DNA of 64,000 nt. It comes from an uncultured Bacteroidia bacterium. GTDB lineage: Bacteria > Bacteroidota > Bacteroidia > Bacteroidales > F082. The stretch lies in assembly GCA_902799345.1 (NCBI GenBank), contig CADBZW010000005.1:62001-126000 (forward strand). Direction: 5' to 3'. The notes under the pieces were generated by a model, which made no database searches, had not been told where the DNA came from, and saw nothing but the letters and a program-made list of their open reading frames with translations. Shown piece after piece: positions 8,452 through 17,782 of this stretch; within the stretch, counting starts at the first letter, position 1, and the number at the start of each line of letters is the position of its first letter. The position numbers and the translations under genes were made by a program.

Positions 8452-10404
8452 TTATTTCGCCGCCACCGACCTGAAAAACACTTCGGCGTCTTTCCAGACG
8501 GTGTAATCACGGGCATACAGCAAGTTCATCTGATTGAGGGCATCGGCTTCGATATTCTTTTCCATATAAGAAGCGGGATTGTAGATGCCCTTGCGAATCT
8601 TGGGCAGCTTCTGCGATTCATCGGCGGGCGAGCAATATCCCACCCAAGTTCTGCGGCCAAACAACACAAGGACAGCATTTTTGAGGAACTGTACAGGCTG
8701 CTTCACCACCAAGGCCAAAGGCAGCCAGAAGATGATGCTGAACACGCTCATCACCACGTCGAAGAGACGCTTGTTACGGCGGTTGGCCACCGTGTCAATC
8801 GCCTTGATATCAACGGTGTAGAGGTCGCCGCGGGTGTTGATGCTGTTGCTGCCGATGATGGAGAGGCTGTCTTCGGGGGCAATCTTATAGTCTACATCAG
8901 TGGCATGCCAATCCACCATCTTGTCGATGATGACCTGATGCGGCACATCCTTGGAGCAAAAGATGACCTCGGTGATCTTGTAAATCTCAATGATGTCGGG
9001 CACCTGCGAGAGGTTGCCGATGAAACCCTCGGGGGCCTCGCCTTGTGTCTCGGAGCTCACCAAACCGATGAAATCAGGCTTGATGGAGGTGCTTTCCAAG
9101 ATGGAGTTGACACGTTGCGTTTCTTGAGGGCTACCGATGACGAGGAAACGTTTCTTCTCCGTCCGCTTCGACTGGAAGTTCTCGTTGCCCGTCAGGACAC
9201 CGATGAAACGCGTGAGGCTCATCTCGATGGCGAGCCACAACATGCCGAAGAGTATCAAGGCGCGGGAGAAACGCAAACTCTCAGGCAGCAAGGCGTAGAG
9301 CACCAAAATCACGGCGCTGCCAAAGGCCACGCCGAGGATGGCTTTCGCGATGCTATAAGGTTTGTCGTAACCTCCAGAGAAATAGGTCGACAACAGCCAA
9401 ATCAAGATATAAACCGGCAAGACCACCGCAAAGAGCACCGTGGGATAAGTGCCCACACCGCCGTAGATGTTGCCGTGGCCCCAGAAGTAGCTAATGGCCG
9501 CCAAGCCGCCGTAGCCCAACACGGCATCGAGAAACGGTATGGCCGCCTTGTGGAAGAACTGCGACACTAAAGCAAAGAACGCCTTGATGTAGATGGCCAA
9601 ATTAATAAGGAAAGAGAACGACTTGGCCCACGAGTTGCCAAAGTGTTTCTTGGCGAAAATCTCCATGGCGCGGTAGAAGACAAAAACGTAGTTGACGCTG
9701 GTCTTCTTGGTGCTCTCGCCCTTGTAGTGAATGATGCGCGTCTCAGGGAAATAATAGTTCTTGTAGCCGCCCTGCGTGATTCGATACGACAGGTCGATGT
9801 CCTCGCCGTACATGAAGAAGGTCTCGTCCAATAGGCCGACTTTATCCAAGGTCTCCTTGCGCATCAGCATAAAGGCGCCGGCAAGAATCTCCACCTCGTT
9901 GGTCTCGTCGTCGGAGAGATGACCCATGTAATAACGGGCAAAGCGTTTGCTATGCGGGAAGAGCTTGCAGAGGCCGAACATCTTATAGAACGCCGTTACA
10001 GGCGTGGGCAAGCCGCGTTTCGACTCAGGCAGGAACTGTCCCTTGCCGTCGACCATCTTCACGCCAAGGCCACCCGCGTCGGGATGGCTGTCCATGAAGG
10101 CGATGCACTTTGAGAAGGTGTCGTCTTCCACCACCGTGTCGGGATTGAGAAGCAAGACATACTCGCCCGTCGAAATCCTTATCGCTTGGTTGTTCGCCTT
10201 CGCAAAACCAACATTGTCCTTGTTGGCGATGACCTTCACCTCGGGAAACTTCTGTGCCAGCATCTTCAGCGAGCCGTCGACGGAGTTGTTGTCGACGACA
10301 AACACCTCCCCCTCAATGCCTTGCATGGCGCGGCGCACCGAGTATAGACACTGCTCGAGGAAATACTCGACGTTATAGTTGACGATGACGACAGAGAGTT
10401 TCAT
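8452..10404 (-). CDS. GT2 glycosyltransferase fused to a degenerate polyprenyl-phosphate sugar-transferase-like region
   Basis: 650 aa. Residues 1-230 are a family-2 glycosyltransferase of the rhamnosyl/WbbL type: VVIVNYNVEYFLEQCLYSV, VDNNSVDGS, LLLNPDT and the acceptor-side GEDIDLSYRI. About four to five membrane segments follow (near 265-390), then a Rossmann-like stretch (KRFLVIGSPQETQRVN) and a C-terminal part that echoes sugar-transferase enzymes of the WbaP class (RRNKRLFDVVMSVFSII, GRRTWVGYC, LLYARDYTVWKD). The central catalytic segment expected in a working sugar transferase is shortened. Likely a membrane enzyme of surface glycan assembly. It lies 8 bases behind the alkaline phosphatase gene. 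Confidence 0.82.
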   Translation of the reverse strand: MKLSVVIVNYNVEYFLEQCLYSVRRAMQGIEGEVFVVDNNSVDGSLKMLAQKFPEVKVIANKDNVGFAKANNQAIRISTGEYVLLLNPDTVVEDDTFSKCIAFMDSHPDAGGLGVKMVDGKGQFLPESKRGLPTPVTAFYKMFGLCKLFPHSKRFARYYMGHLSDDETNEVEILAGAFMLMRKETLDKVGLLDETFFMYGEDIDLSYRITQGGYKNYYFPETRIIHYKGESTKKTSVNYVFVFYRAMEIFAKKHFGNSWAKSFSFLINLAIYIKAFFALVSQFFHKAAIPFLDAVLGYGGLAAISYFWGHGNIYGGVGTYPTVLFAVVLPVYILIWLLSTYFSGGYDKPYSIAKAILGVAFGSAVILVLYALLPESLRFSRALILFGMLWLAIEMSLTRFIGVLTGNENFQSKRTEKKRFLVIGSPQETQRVNSILESTSIKPDFIGLVSSETQGEAPEGFIGNLSQVPDIIEIYKITEVIFCSKDVPHQVIIDKMVDWHATDVDYKIAPEDSLSIIGSNSINTRGDLYTVDIKAIDTVANRRNKRLFDVVMSVFSIIFWLPLALVVKQPVQFLKNAVLVLFGRRTWVGYCSPADESQKLPKIRKGIYNPASYMEKNIEADALNQMNLLYARDYTVWKDAEVFFRSVAAK

Positions 10405-10412
10405 GCGTTATG

Positions 10413-11588
10413 TCATTTCGGGACAGAATACGAGTCGTGGTTGACTTTGACGGCTTTGATTTGCGGGCCATCATACTCGGGGAGGCCGTCGCCAAAGTTT
10501 TTGAAACCACAGGCATTCAAGATCTTGGCTTTGAGGTCACGGTTCTGCATCCAGCCAGTGAACTGCTCGGCACCAGGACCGTAGGCATACACCATAACAG
10601 GTAGGCAGGTATGGCTACGCGTGGAGTAATTGAACACTGGGTTGGTGTATTTGCCATTGGGGTCGGGCATCGTGAGGCCGCCCGTCTCATGGTCGGCGGT
10701 GACGACGACGAGGGTGTTACCTTTCTCCTTGGCATAGTCGAGGGCCACTTTGACGGCATAGTCGAAGTCGAGCATCTCGTCCATCATCCAAGTGGAATCT
10801 TGGGCATGGCAGGCAAAGTCGATTTGGGAGCCTTCCACCATGAGGAAGAAACCGTTTTCGGCGTTGTCGAGGGTACGCAAGGCGGTCTTCACGGCACGGG
10901 GCAGGAAGTCACCGCGATCCGCCGCAGGCGGCATGTGGTCGTCGTTGGCAATGACGGCGTATTTCTTGCAGGTCTCGTCAATGTCGGCGAGGGTGTCGTA
11001 CACCTTCCAGCCGTACTTGTCGACCATCATCTCCAGCAGGTTGAGGCTGTCCGCACGTTGGTTGAAGTGTTTGCGGCCGCCGCCGATGATGAGGTTGACG
11101 TTCTCGGTCTCGGCCAGCTGCATGGCGATGTCTTCATACTGTTTGCGATACGGTACCTTGGCATAGAAGGTAGCCGGCGTGGCATGGGTGACATAGCTCG
11201 AAACCACGATACCCGTCTCCTTGCCTTGTTCTTTCAGTACCTCTAAGACGGTCTTCACAGGGATGGAATCGGGAGTCATGCCGACCATGCCGTTCTTGGT
11301 CTTGTGGTCGCTGGCGAGGGCAGTGCCACCGGCAGCGGAGTCGGTGATTTCGTTGCTTGCGGAGTGGGTGTCGACCACACCAATATAAGGAAACTGCGAG
11401 AAAGTCATCTTCTCATGCGAAGCGAGCATGGCGGCATACACCTGAGGCAGCGCCATACCGTCGCCAATCATGTAGATGACATTCATGGCTTTAGGTGGTT
11501 CAGGAGTTTCTTCTTTCTTAGTGCTACATGAGGGCAACATGCCCATTATGATGAGGGCAATTAGGGATAGAGTGGTTAGTTTTTTCAT
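10413..11588 (-). CDS. Alkaline phosphatase (PhoA family), lipoprotein
   Basis: 391 aa. Lipoprotein signal MKKLTTLSLIALIIMGMLPSC, with the lipid-accepting Cys near residue 21. PhoA-family metal and catalytic motifs are intact: VIYMIGDGM, the Ser nucleophile in TDSAAGGTALA, VEGSQIDFACHAQD and TADHETGG, with a late metal-binding His in STRSHT. The reaction is periplasmic phosphomonoester hydrolysis using two Zn and one Mg. It is probably transcribed with the downstream GT2 fusion gene. No Pho-box-like operator was recognised upstream; the 5' flank is instead taken by a hairpin repeat. Confidence 0.9.
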   Translation of the reverse strand: MKKLTTLSLIALIIMGMLPSCSTKKEETPEPPKAMNVIYMIGDGMALPQVYAAMLASHEKMTFSQFPYIGVVDTHSASNEITDSAAGGTALASDHKTKNGMVGMTPDSIPVKTVLEVLKEQGKETGIVVSSYVTHATPATFYAKVPYRKQYEDIAMQLAETENVNLIIGGGRKHFNQRADSLNLLEMMVDKYGWKVYDTLADIDETCKKYAVIANDDHMPPAADRGDFLPRAVKTALRTLDNAENGFFLMVEGSQIDFACHAQDSTWMMDEMLDFDYAVKVALDYAKEKGNTLVVVTADHETGGLTMPDPNGKYTNPVFNYSTRSHTCLPVMVYAYGPGAEQFTGWMQNRDLKAKILNACGFKNFGDGLPEYDGPQIKAVKVNHDSYSVPK

Positions 11589-11612
11589 ATTAGATTGATT
11601 TGTTTAGCTATC

Positions 11613-11681
11613 AGCAATCAGCCGTCAGCTTTCAGCCGCTGTCAAATCGTGCTGACGGCTGAAAGCTGATAGCTGACTGCT
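11613..11681. repeat. Hairpin repeat of AGCTATCAGC/CAGCCGTCAGC words
   Basis: Two 25-base arms (11613-11637 and 11657-11681) are imperfect inverted copies, matching at about 21 positions. The same words form another hairpin at 18531-18604. It lies between the alkaline phosphatase and transketolase genes. Confidence 0.7.
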
Positions 11682-11704
11682 TTATAATCTTTCATTTTAT
11701 AGTT

Positions 11705-12667
11705 TTATTGCTTCCTCCCAACAACTTTTTTCACGGCCTCCACGATGTCGGGTGTGTCGAGATGATAGGCTTTCAGCAGCTCGTCGGGCGTGCCGCTTTG
11801 GCCGAACACGTCGTTGACGGCCACCATCTCCATCGGGCAAGGCATATTCAAGGCCAACACCTGTGCGATGCTGTCGCCCAAACCACCATTACGTTGATGT
11901 TCTTCCGCCGTGACCACACAACGGGTCTTCTTCACCGACTTCAGCACCGCCTCCACATCCAAAGGCTTGATGGTGTGGATGTTGATGAGTTCTGCGTTGA
12001 TGCCCATCTCCTTCAGAATCGGCAGGGCTTGCACGGCTTTCCAAACGAGGTGACCGCAGGCGAAGATGGTCACGTCGGTGCCTTCTTGCAGCATCTGCGC
12101 CTTTCCGATGACGAATTTCTCATCCACAGGAGTGAAGTTCGGCACTTTCGGACGACCGAAACGCAAGTACACAGGGCCGTCGTATTCAGCAGCGGCGATG
12201 GTGGCGTTTTTGGTCTGGTTGAAGTCGCAGGGTACGATGACGGTCATATTAGGCAACATCTTCATCAGGCCGATGTCTTCGAGGATCTGGTGCGTGGCGC
12301 CGTCTTCGCCGAGGGTGACGCCTGCATGGGAGGCCGCAATCTTCACGTTCTTGTTGGAATAGGCCACGCTCTGACGGATCTGGTCGTAGACGCGCCCCGT
12401 CGAGAAGGCTGCGAAGGTGCCCGTGAACGGCACGAAGCCACTCAAGGCCATGCCTGCCGCCATGTTGATCATGTTGGCTTCGGCGATGCCTGTCTGGAAG
12501 AAACGCTCGGGGAACTCCTTGGCGAAGTCGCCCATCTTGAGTGAGCCGGTAAGGTCGGCACAGAAAGCCACCACCTTGGGGTTACGGCGACCTGCTTCGA
12601 GCAGGCCCTCACCGAACCCTGATCTTGTATCTTTTTGGTTTTGAATCGTTAAGTCCATATTCTTCAT
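11705..12667 (-). CDS. Transketolase, C-terminal subunit
   Basis: 320 aa, the pyrimidine-binding plus C-terminal half of a split transketolase. Visible motifs: [39 protein letters not shown] (with the Glu used in thiamine-diphosphate activation), [15 protein letters not shown], and a C-terminal domain with [10 protein letters not shown] and [14 protein letters not shown]. With the N-terminal subunit encoded upstream it should catalyse ketol transfer in the pentose phosphate pathway. ATG 12667 is used; an in-frame ATG nine bases on (MDLTIQN) is equally possible. The 141-base gap to its partner gene is filled by a repeat, which is unusual for this normally tight pair. Confidence 0.9.
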   Translation of the reverse strand: MKNMDLTIQNQKDTRSGFGEGLLEAGRRNPKVVAFCADLTGSLKMGDFAKEFPERFFQTGIAEANMINMAAGMALSGFVPFTGTFAAFSTGRVYDQIRQSVAYSNKNVKIAASHAGVTLGEDGATHQILEDIGLMKMLPNMTVIVPCDFNQTKNATIAAAEYDGPVYLRFGRPKVPNFTPVDEKFVIGKAQMLQEGTDVTIFACGHLVWKAVQALPILKEMGINAELINIHTIKPLDVEAVLKSVKKTRCVVTAEEHQRNGGLGDSIAQVLALNMPCPMEMVAVNDVFGQSGTPDELLKAYHLDTPDIVEAVKKVVGRKQ

Positions 12668-12672
12668 TTTTT

Positions 12673-12809
12673 ATCACAAAACCCACAAAACTGTCAAAAC
12701 CTGTTTTTAGGCAGGGCGGCTACACAACCGTGTTGCCGCCGGAAAGCCGCCTGTTGGCAGCTTTCCCTAACTCCTTTTGATGTTTTGTAGGTTTTGCATG
12801 TTTTGTGAT
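12673..12809. repeat. Repeat element with ATCACAAAAC inverted ends
   Basis: The ends ATCACAAAAC (12673-12682) and GTTTTGTGAT (12800-12809) are perfect inverted copies, followed inward by more CAAAAC words. Inside is a hairpin, GGAAAGC (12741-12747) pairing with GCTTTCC (12760-12766). The element fills the gap between the two transketolase subunit genes and its right end touches the stop codon of the N-terminal subunit gene. It looks like a small non-coding insertion. Confidence 0.55.
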
Positions 12810-13651
12810 TAATAATCTCCTAATGTCTCGGTTAATTGTGAAAGCGCTTTGGCGGCTTGCTCGTCGTTGGGGGCCGAGCCGTGCCATTTATGGGTGCCCA
12901 TCATGAAATCGACTCCCATGCCCATCTCGGTGTGCGCCAGGATGAGCTGCGGAGCACCTTGGAAAGCGTTCTCGCGGGCGAACTTCAAAGTGTTCACAAC
13001 GGCTTGCATGTTGTTGCCGCTCATCTCGAGCACATTCCAGCCGAAGGCCTCGTACTTGGCGCGCAGGTCGCCGAGGTTGAGCACGTCGTCGGTGGATCCG
13101 TCGATTTGTTTCTTGTTGTAGTCGATGATGGCCACGAGGTTATCCACACCCTTAGCTGGGGCATACATGGCGGCTTCCCATATCTGGCCTTCATCCTGCT
13201 CGCCGTCGCCCATGAGGACGAAGACGAGGTGTTTGTCGCCATTGAGACGTTTGGCCTGTGCCGCGCCTACAGCGACGGAAAGGCCTTGACCCAAAGAGCC
13301 CGAAGCGATACGTACACCTGGCAGGCCTTCGGCTGTCGTGGGATGCCCTTGCAGGCGTGAGCCGAGGCGGCGGAAGGTGGCCAACTCCTTGACGGGGAAA
13401 TAGCCACGACGAGCGAGGATGCTATAGAACATCGGGCTGATGTGGCCGTTGGAGAGGAAGAACATGTCCTCGCCGTTACCGTCCATGCGGAAGTTGGCGG
13501 GGTCGATTTGCATTTGGTCGAAATACAGGGCGGTGACGATGTCTGTTGCGCCCAAAGAGCCGCCCGGATGCCCCGACTGGCAGCCATGCACCATACGGAT
13601 GATGTCGCGGCGCACCTGAGAGGCGATTCTCTCTAATTCATTGATGGTCAT
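12809..13651 (-). CDS. Transketolase, N-terminal subunit
   Basis: 280 aa, the thiamine-diphosphate pyrophosphate-binding half. Motifs in order: CQSGHPGGSLGATDIVTALY, FFLSNGHISPMFYS, ASGSLGQGLSVAVGAA and the metal/ThDP loop VLMGDGEQDEGQIWEAAMYA followed by IIDYNKKQ. It pairs with the C-terminal subunit gene downstream. A promoter box lies 34 bases upstream of the ATG. Very secure as a family call; whether the split enzyme also works in another sugar pathway cannot be told. Confidence 0.92.
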   Translation of the reverse strand: MTINELERIASQVRRDIIRMVHGCQSGHPGGSLGATDIVTALYFDQMQIDPANFRMDGNGEDMFFLSNGHISPMFYSILARRGYFPVKELATFRRLGSRLQGHPTTAEGLPGVRIASGSLGQGLSVAVGAAQAKRLNGDKHLVFVLMGDGEQDEGQIWEAAMYAPAKGVDNLVAIIDYNKKQIDGSTDDVLNLGDLRAKYEAFGWNVLEMSGNNMQAVVNTLKFARENAFQGAPQLILAHTEMGMGVDFMMGTHKWHGSAPNDEQAAKALSQLTETLGDY

Positions 13652-13684
13652 ATTGGAAGTGATTTTTATTTTAATAAAGCGACT

Positions 13685-13693
13685 GCAAATATA
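13685..13693 (-). promoter_or_regulatory. Bacteroidota -7 promoter box
   Basis: TATATTTGC on the minus strand, 34 bases upstream of the transketolase N-subunit start. Confidence 0.6.
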
Positions 13694-13728
13694 CGGAAAA
13701 AACTATTCCAAAGCACTATAAAGTTTAC

Positions 13729-15294
13729 TCACCATCTCCCCGAATGTCCGCCGCCACCACTTCTGCCACCGCCGAAGGAGCCTCTCGACGAATGATGGCT
13801 GGAGGAATGATAGCTGCGGCTACCGGAGGAACTACTACCACTACTACTTGTGTAATGCACCAGCATGGGTATCGCCACCGTCTTGACGAAGGTCGCGCCA
13901 CAGTGCTCACAGACGTAGGTCTCTTGCTTCTCACCCGTTTGGGAATATGTGGCTTGGCGTGTCGTCTCGGTATTCGTCAACGCAGCCGTGTAAGCGCCAC
14001 ATTGCGAGCAAGTCGAAAACTTGTTGTAACTGCGACCGTGTTCCTTCACCACGATAACGTGGCCGTTGTCGCAGCGGTAAGGCGTAAACTTCAAGGCCCC
14101 CACCCTATTCTCCACCTCGTGGATCTCAGGCAGGCGGAAATAATTGTCCTTGCTCATCATGTCGCCGCATTTCGGACAACGGCAGTCATCGCTGCCTTCC
14201 GTCTTCTTCTTTAGAATAAGGTAGTATATCCAACCCAGCCACGGCGCCATCCACATCGCGATCTTGTTGCTCTTGTGGTCTAAGGCGGCTTGGTAGACCG
14301 AATGCGGGTTGACTGAGGTCCTGGCCAGCTTCTTTGCCATATTCAAGACGCGTTGGTTGTGACGGAAGCACATCCAGGTGAGATACAACAGCAAGGTAAT
14401 CAATGCTATCCAACTATAAAGCTTGGCCTCCTCCATCTCGGGAAAACGTGCGATCATGAAGGCAACCACAAAAAACATGATGACGAAAATGGAAAAGCCG
14501 AGCATCAAGCCGCCAAGGCAGCCCTGGCCCACCCATGGCGAGCCCGTCCAGCTGGACTTGAAGCCGTCAACGTAGGTGATGCCGTCTTCCTGAGTCAAGT
14601 TGAACTTGTCCGACACAGTGCCCTTTTCCTTGCTCTCTTTGCGTTTGTACAGCCAGAAGAAGAGTCCGGCGACGGGCAAGGAGCACATGAACAGGCCAAA
14701 CACACCCAGCCATAGGTAATTGCCTGCGTTCTCAAAATCGTCATCGTTTTGGCTTTCGACAACAGAAGGTAGTGTCGTCTTCAACCCCATGGGCACCTCG
14801 CCGCCGAAGACGGTGACGATTTCGGCGACACCGGCGCAAAGACCGCCTTCGTAGTCACCGGCCCGGAAATGTGGGGCCATCGCATTAGTGAAGATGCGTT
14901 CACACTTGGCGTCGGTGAGCGTCTCTTCCGCTCCATAGCCTGTCTCCGTCTCAAGTGCATGCTGGTCCTCTACGAAGAGTAACAACACGCCGTTGTTGGT
15001 CTCAGCATCGCCGATGCCCCAGTAGTTGAACAACTCGGTGGCGAAATGCTTCGGCTCGGCCTCGCCGATGCTGGTCAGCGTCACAACGAAGACGTCGGCT
15101 TTATCGCGGATGGCGCACAAGGCCGTGTTGATGGTCATCTCGATGCTGTCGGAGAGGTAGCCGTCGGGGTCGCTGACATGGATGTCGTTGCTCTCCAGAC
15201 GTGTGTTGGGCACGGTCTGCACCGTCCAGGTCCTTTGTGCCATCATGCTGACAGCCAAAGACATCAAAAGCAGAAACAAGCAGATTCTCTTCAT
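13729..15294 (-). CDS. TPM-domain membrane protein with Gly/Ser/His-rich tail
   Basis: 521 aa, start MKRICLFLLLMSLAVSMMAQ at 15294; the frame is open 15 codons further but those cover the promoter. After the signal peptide comes a TPM domain (about 40-160) with LTSIGEAEPKHFATELFNYW and GVLLLFVEDQHALETETGYG. Then come a membrane helix near 195-220 and two more near 275-320, a cytoplasmic or periplasmic zinc-binding stretch with CPKCGDMM, CSQCGAYT and CEHCGATF, and a low-complexity tail rich in Ser, Gly and His. TPM proteins are linked to photosystem repair phosphatases in plants and are of unclear function in bacteria. Divergent from the TPR gene. Confidence 0.8.
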   Translation of the reverse strand: MKRICLFLLLMSLAVSMMAQRTWTVQTVPNTRLESNDIHVSDPDGYLSDSIEMTINTALCAIRDKADVFVVTLTSIGEAEPKHFATELFNYWGIGDAETNNGVLLLFVEDQHALETETGYGAEETLTDAKCERIFTNAMAPHFRAGDYEGGLCAGVAEIVTVFGGEVPMGLKTTLPSVVESQNDDDFENAGNYLWLGVFGLFMCSLPVAGLFFWLYKRKESKEKGTVSDKFNLTQEDGITYVDGFKSSWTGSPWVGQGCLGGLMLGFSIFVIMFFVVAFMIARFPEMEEAKLYSWIALITLLLYLTWMCFRHNQRVLNMAKKLARTSVNPHSVYQAALDHKSNKIAMWMAPWLGWIYYLILKKKTEGSDDCRCPKCGDMMSKDNYFRLPEIHEVENRVGALKFTPYRCDNGHVIVVKEHGRSYNKFSTCSQCGAYTAALTNTETTRQATYSQTGEKQETYVCEHCGATFVKTVAIPMLVHYTSSSGSSSSGSRSYHSSSHHSSRGSFGGGRSGGGGHSGRW

Positions 15295-15316
15295 AATGAA
15301 TGTCGTTTTGACAGCA

Positions 15317-15324
15317 CAAAGATA
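15317..15324 (-). promoter_or_regulatory. Bacteroidota -7 promoter box
   Basis: TATCTTTG on the minus strand, 22 bases upstream of the TPM gene start. It excludes the longer open frame as the true start. Confidence 0.55.
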
Positions 15325-15355
15325 TAAAAGACCACCCAATTATCCGAGTTTTTAT

Positions 15356-15364
15356 TATTTTTGC
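15356..15364 (+). promoter_or_regulatory. Bacteroidota -7 promoter box
   Basis: TATTTTTGC, 24 bases upstream of the TPR protein start at 15389. It fixes that start against a longer in-frame extension. Confidence 0.65.
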
Positions 15365-15388
15365 ACAAAATTTCAGTCAAGGCAGACC

Positions 15389-16840
15389 ATGTTTGAGGAC
15401 GAAGAAGAATATTTTGAACACGAGGAAGAGATGGAAAAAGCCATCGAAAGGTACGAGGACATGCTGAAAACGCACGACTCGGTGTATTTCGACAGCGAGG
15501 AGTTTGAGTACATCATCGACCACTACACCAAAAACAACCAACTGAAGCGCTCACGCCAGGCGGTGGAGCTGGCCATGGCCCAGCATCCCGAGAGCAGCAT
15601 GTTGAAAATCAAGTTGGCGCGACAATACCTTTTGGAAAACGACGCCCAACGCGCCTTTGAAATCATGCAACACGTGGAACGCGTCGACGACGAAGAAGAC
15701 CCCGATTATTTCCTCACCCTCGGCTCCTGTCTGGCCGTCCTGGGCAAGTCGGAAGAGGCCTTGGAGAACTACTTCAGCGCCCTGCCCTATTTCGACGAAG
15801 ACGAGAAATTCGACCTCTACAACGCCATCGCATACGAGTACCAGCACATGAGGGAATACGACCTCGCCCTTGAGTTCTACAACAAGGCCCTGCCCTATGC
15901 CGACGACCGCGACACCATCTACCATGAGATACGCTGCTGCTTCCTCAGCGCAGGGCGCAAGGAAGAAGCCCTCGCCTACTTCCAGCAGATGATCGACAAG
16001 GACCCTTACAACAGCAAGGCTTGGACCAACATCGGCGACATCTACCGTATGATGGGACAATACGAGGAGAGCATCGACCCTTACGAATACGCCCTCAGCA
16101 TCGACCCAGAAGACCTGTGGACCAACATGCACCTGGCCGACATCTATTATGATTTAGGCCGTTACAAGGAAGCCATCGACACCCTTGAAGAAGCCCTGCG
16201 CAACGGCATTGAGACCTCGATGATACACACCACCATCGGCGACTGCTACTATCGTCTCAACGACCTACACAGCGCCGAGGAGCATTTCAGCAAGGCATTG
16301 GAAATCAACCCAATGATAGGGTCTGGCTATGCAGGCCTCGGCTATGTCTTCAGCGACCGCGGCCAAAGCAAAAAAGCCATCAAGTATTTCGAGAAAGCCC
16401 TGGAGCTAGAGCCTTGGGAGACCGACCATCTCTACTCCATCGCCACCGACTACATGAAGCTCAAGGAATACGACAAGGCCATGGACTACCTGCGTAAGAT
16501 ACAAGAGGAGACACCCAACGACGCCGACGCCTATTACTACATAGCCGACCTCTACGGGCAGCAGGACAAAATCGACGAAGCCATCAACACCATCAAATTC
16601 GGGTTGCTGCAAACCGACAACGACCCGTCGCTGCTCTACCTCCTAGCCTACGCCTACTTCGTGAAAGGCAGCCACAGCCAAGGTCTTGAAGCCCTGGACC
16701 AAGCCCTCAGTGCCGACTTCGAGCTTTGGCCTGACTTCATCGAATACGACCGCGAGCTGTTGGCCAACGACACCGAGATTCTCCAACTCATCGAACGACA
16801 CAAGCATGACCAACAAACCACCAACACTGCCAACGAATAA
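15389..16840 (+). CDS. Tetratricopeptide-repeat protein
   Basis: 483 aa, strongly acidic, no signal peptide, so probably cytoplasmic. From about residue 60 onward the chain is a run of roughly ten TPR helices pairs, easily seen as recurring A-L-x-Y-x-x-A-L and G-D-x-Y/C phrases such as AWTNIGDIYRMMGQYEESI, IHTTIGDCYYRLNDLHSAEE and GYAGLGYVFSDRGQSKKAI. The start MFEDEEEYFEHEEEM is chosen because the promoter box lies just upstream. It is followed after 6 bases by the DUF368 gene, indicating one transcript. A scaffold role is likely; partners unknown. Confidence 0.85.
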   Translation: MFEDEEEYFEHEEEMEKAIERYEDMLKTHDSVYFDSEEFEYIIDHYTKNNQLKRSRQAVELAMAQHPESSMLKIKLARQYLLENDAQRAFEIMQHVERVDDEEDPDYFLTLGSCLAVLGKSEEALENYFSALPYFDEDEKFDLYNAIAYEYQHMREYDLALEFYNKALPYADDRDTIYHEIRCCFLSAGRKEEALAYFQQMIDKDPYNSKAWTNIGDIYRMMGQYEESIDPYEYALSIDPEDLWTNMHLADIYYDLGRYKEAIDTLEEALRNGIETSMIHTTIGDCYYRLNDLHSAEEHFSKALEINPMIGSGYAGLGYVFSDRGQSKKAIKYFEKALELEPWETDHLYSIATDYMKLKEYDKAMDYLRKIQEETPNDADAYYYIADLYGQQDKIDEAINTIKFGLLQTDNDPSLLYLLAYAYFVKGSHSQGLEALDQALSADFELWPDFIEYDRELLANDTEILQLIERHKHDQQTTNTANE

Positions 16841-16846
16841 CGACCC

Positions 16847-17776
16847 ATGAAAGACTTCATCTACAACTTCATAAAAGGCATGGGGATGGGTGCCGCCAAT
16901 GTCATCCCTGGCGTTTCGGGCGGCACAATCGCCTTGATTACCGGCATCTTCGAACGCCTCATCAACAGCATCAAGTCGTTCAACCTCACGGCGTTGAAGC
17001 TGTTTTTCACCGGCAAGTGGAAAGCCTTCGCCCAACATGTCGACCTGAAATTCCTCGTCTCCGTGTTTCTCGGCATCGCCGCCGCCATCCTTTCGGTCGC
17101 CAAGCTGTTTAAGTTCCTCTTTGAGAACTACCCCGTCTACATTTGGGCGTTTTTCTTCGGACTCATCATCGCCTCCATCTATTATGTGGGACGCACAGTG
17201 AACAAATGGAACCTCGGCAGCATCCTGTTTTTCGCCATCGGCACAGGCATCGCCTTGCTCATCGCTTTCGGGACACCCGCTCAGGAAAACCACAATTTCC
17301 TCTACCTGATTCTCTGTGGCGTGGCAGGCACTTGCAGCATGATACTCCCCGGACTTTCAGGCTCTTACGTCCTGCTTTTGATGGGCAACTACGAATATGT
17401 GATGATCGATGCCGTCAACATGCTGACCACCTCGCCGTGGGAAGGCATCAAGATACTGATTCCCGTCGTGATTGGTGCGGTTATCGGATTGTTGGCCTTC
17501 GCCCATCTGCTCTCGTGGATTTTCAAGAAATTTCACGACCAGACCGTCGCCCTGCTGACCGGATTCATCCTCGGCTCGCTACCCATCATTTGGCCTTGGA
17601 AGAACGCGCTCACCAATGTAATGAAAGACGGTACAGAGAAAGTCATCGGATACCAATGGCAATGGCCCGCCATCAACACTGAGTTTTTCATCACATTGGT
17701 TATCACACTGTTAGGCGCAGCCATTATCATCGTCACTGAACAACTTGCTTCGAAGAAAGAGAAGCATTCAAAATAA
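16847..17776 (+). CDS. DUF368 membrane protein, undecaprenyl-phosphate flippase-like
   Basis: 309 aa with about eight to nine hydrophobic segments. The DUF368 hallmark GMGAANVIPGVSGGTIALITGIFE (written here as 16-residue core GAANVIPGVSGGTIAL) opens the protein, and a second related loop, GVAGTCSMILPGLSGSYVLL, occurs halfway, giving the internal two-fold pattern of the family. DUF368 proteins have been shown in other bacteria to recycle undecaprenyl phosphate across the inner membrane for wall and glycan synthesis (PopT). Located between a TPR gene and aroE with 6-base gaps, so co-transcribed. The lipid substrate here is inferred from the family. Confidence 0.88.
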   Translation: MKDFIYNFIKGMGMGAANVIPGVSGGTIALITGIFERLINSIKSFNLTALKLFFTGKWKAFAQHVDLKFLVSVFLGIAAAILSVAKLFKFLFENYPVYIWAFFFGLIIASIYYVGRTVNKWNLGSILFFAIGTGIALLIAFGTPAQENHNFLYLILCGVAGTCSMILPGLSGSYVLLLMGNYEYVMIDAVNMLTTSPWEGIKILIPVVIGAVIGLLAFAHLLSWIFKKFHDQTVALLTGFILGSLPIIWPWKNALTNVMKDGTEKVIGYQWQWPAINTEFFITLVITLLGAAIIIVTEQLASKKEKHSK

Positions 17777-17782
17777 ACGCAA

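Noticed and set aside
15182-15388. Longer start for the TPR protein
   Set aside because: The extension crosses the divergent promoter region and the TPM signal-peptide region; the -7 box at 15356 supports ATG 15389.
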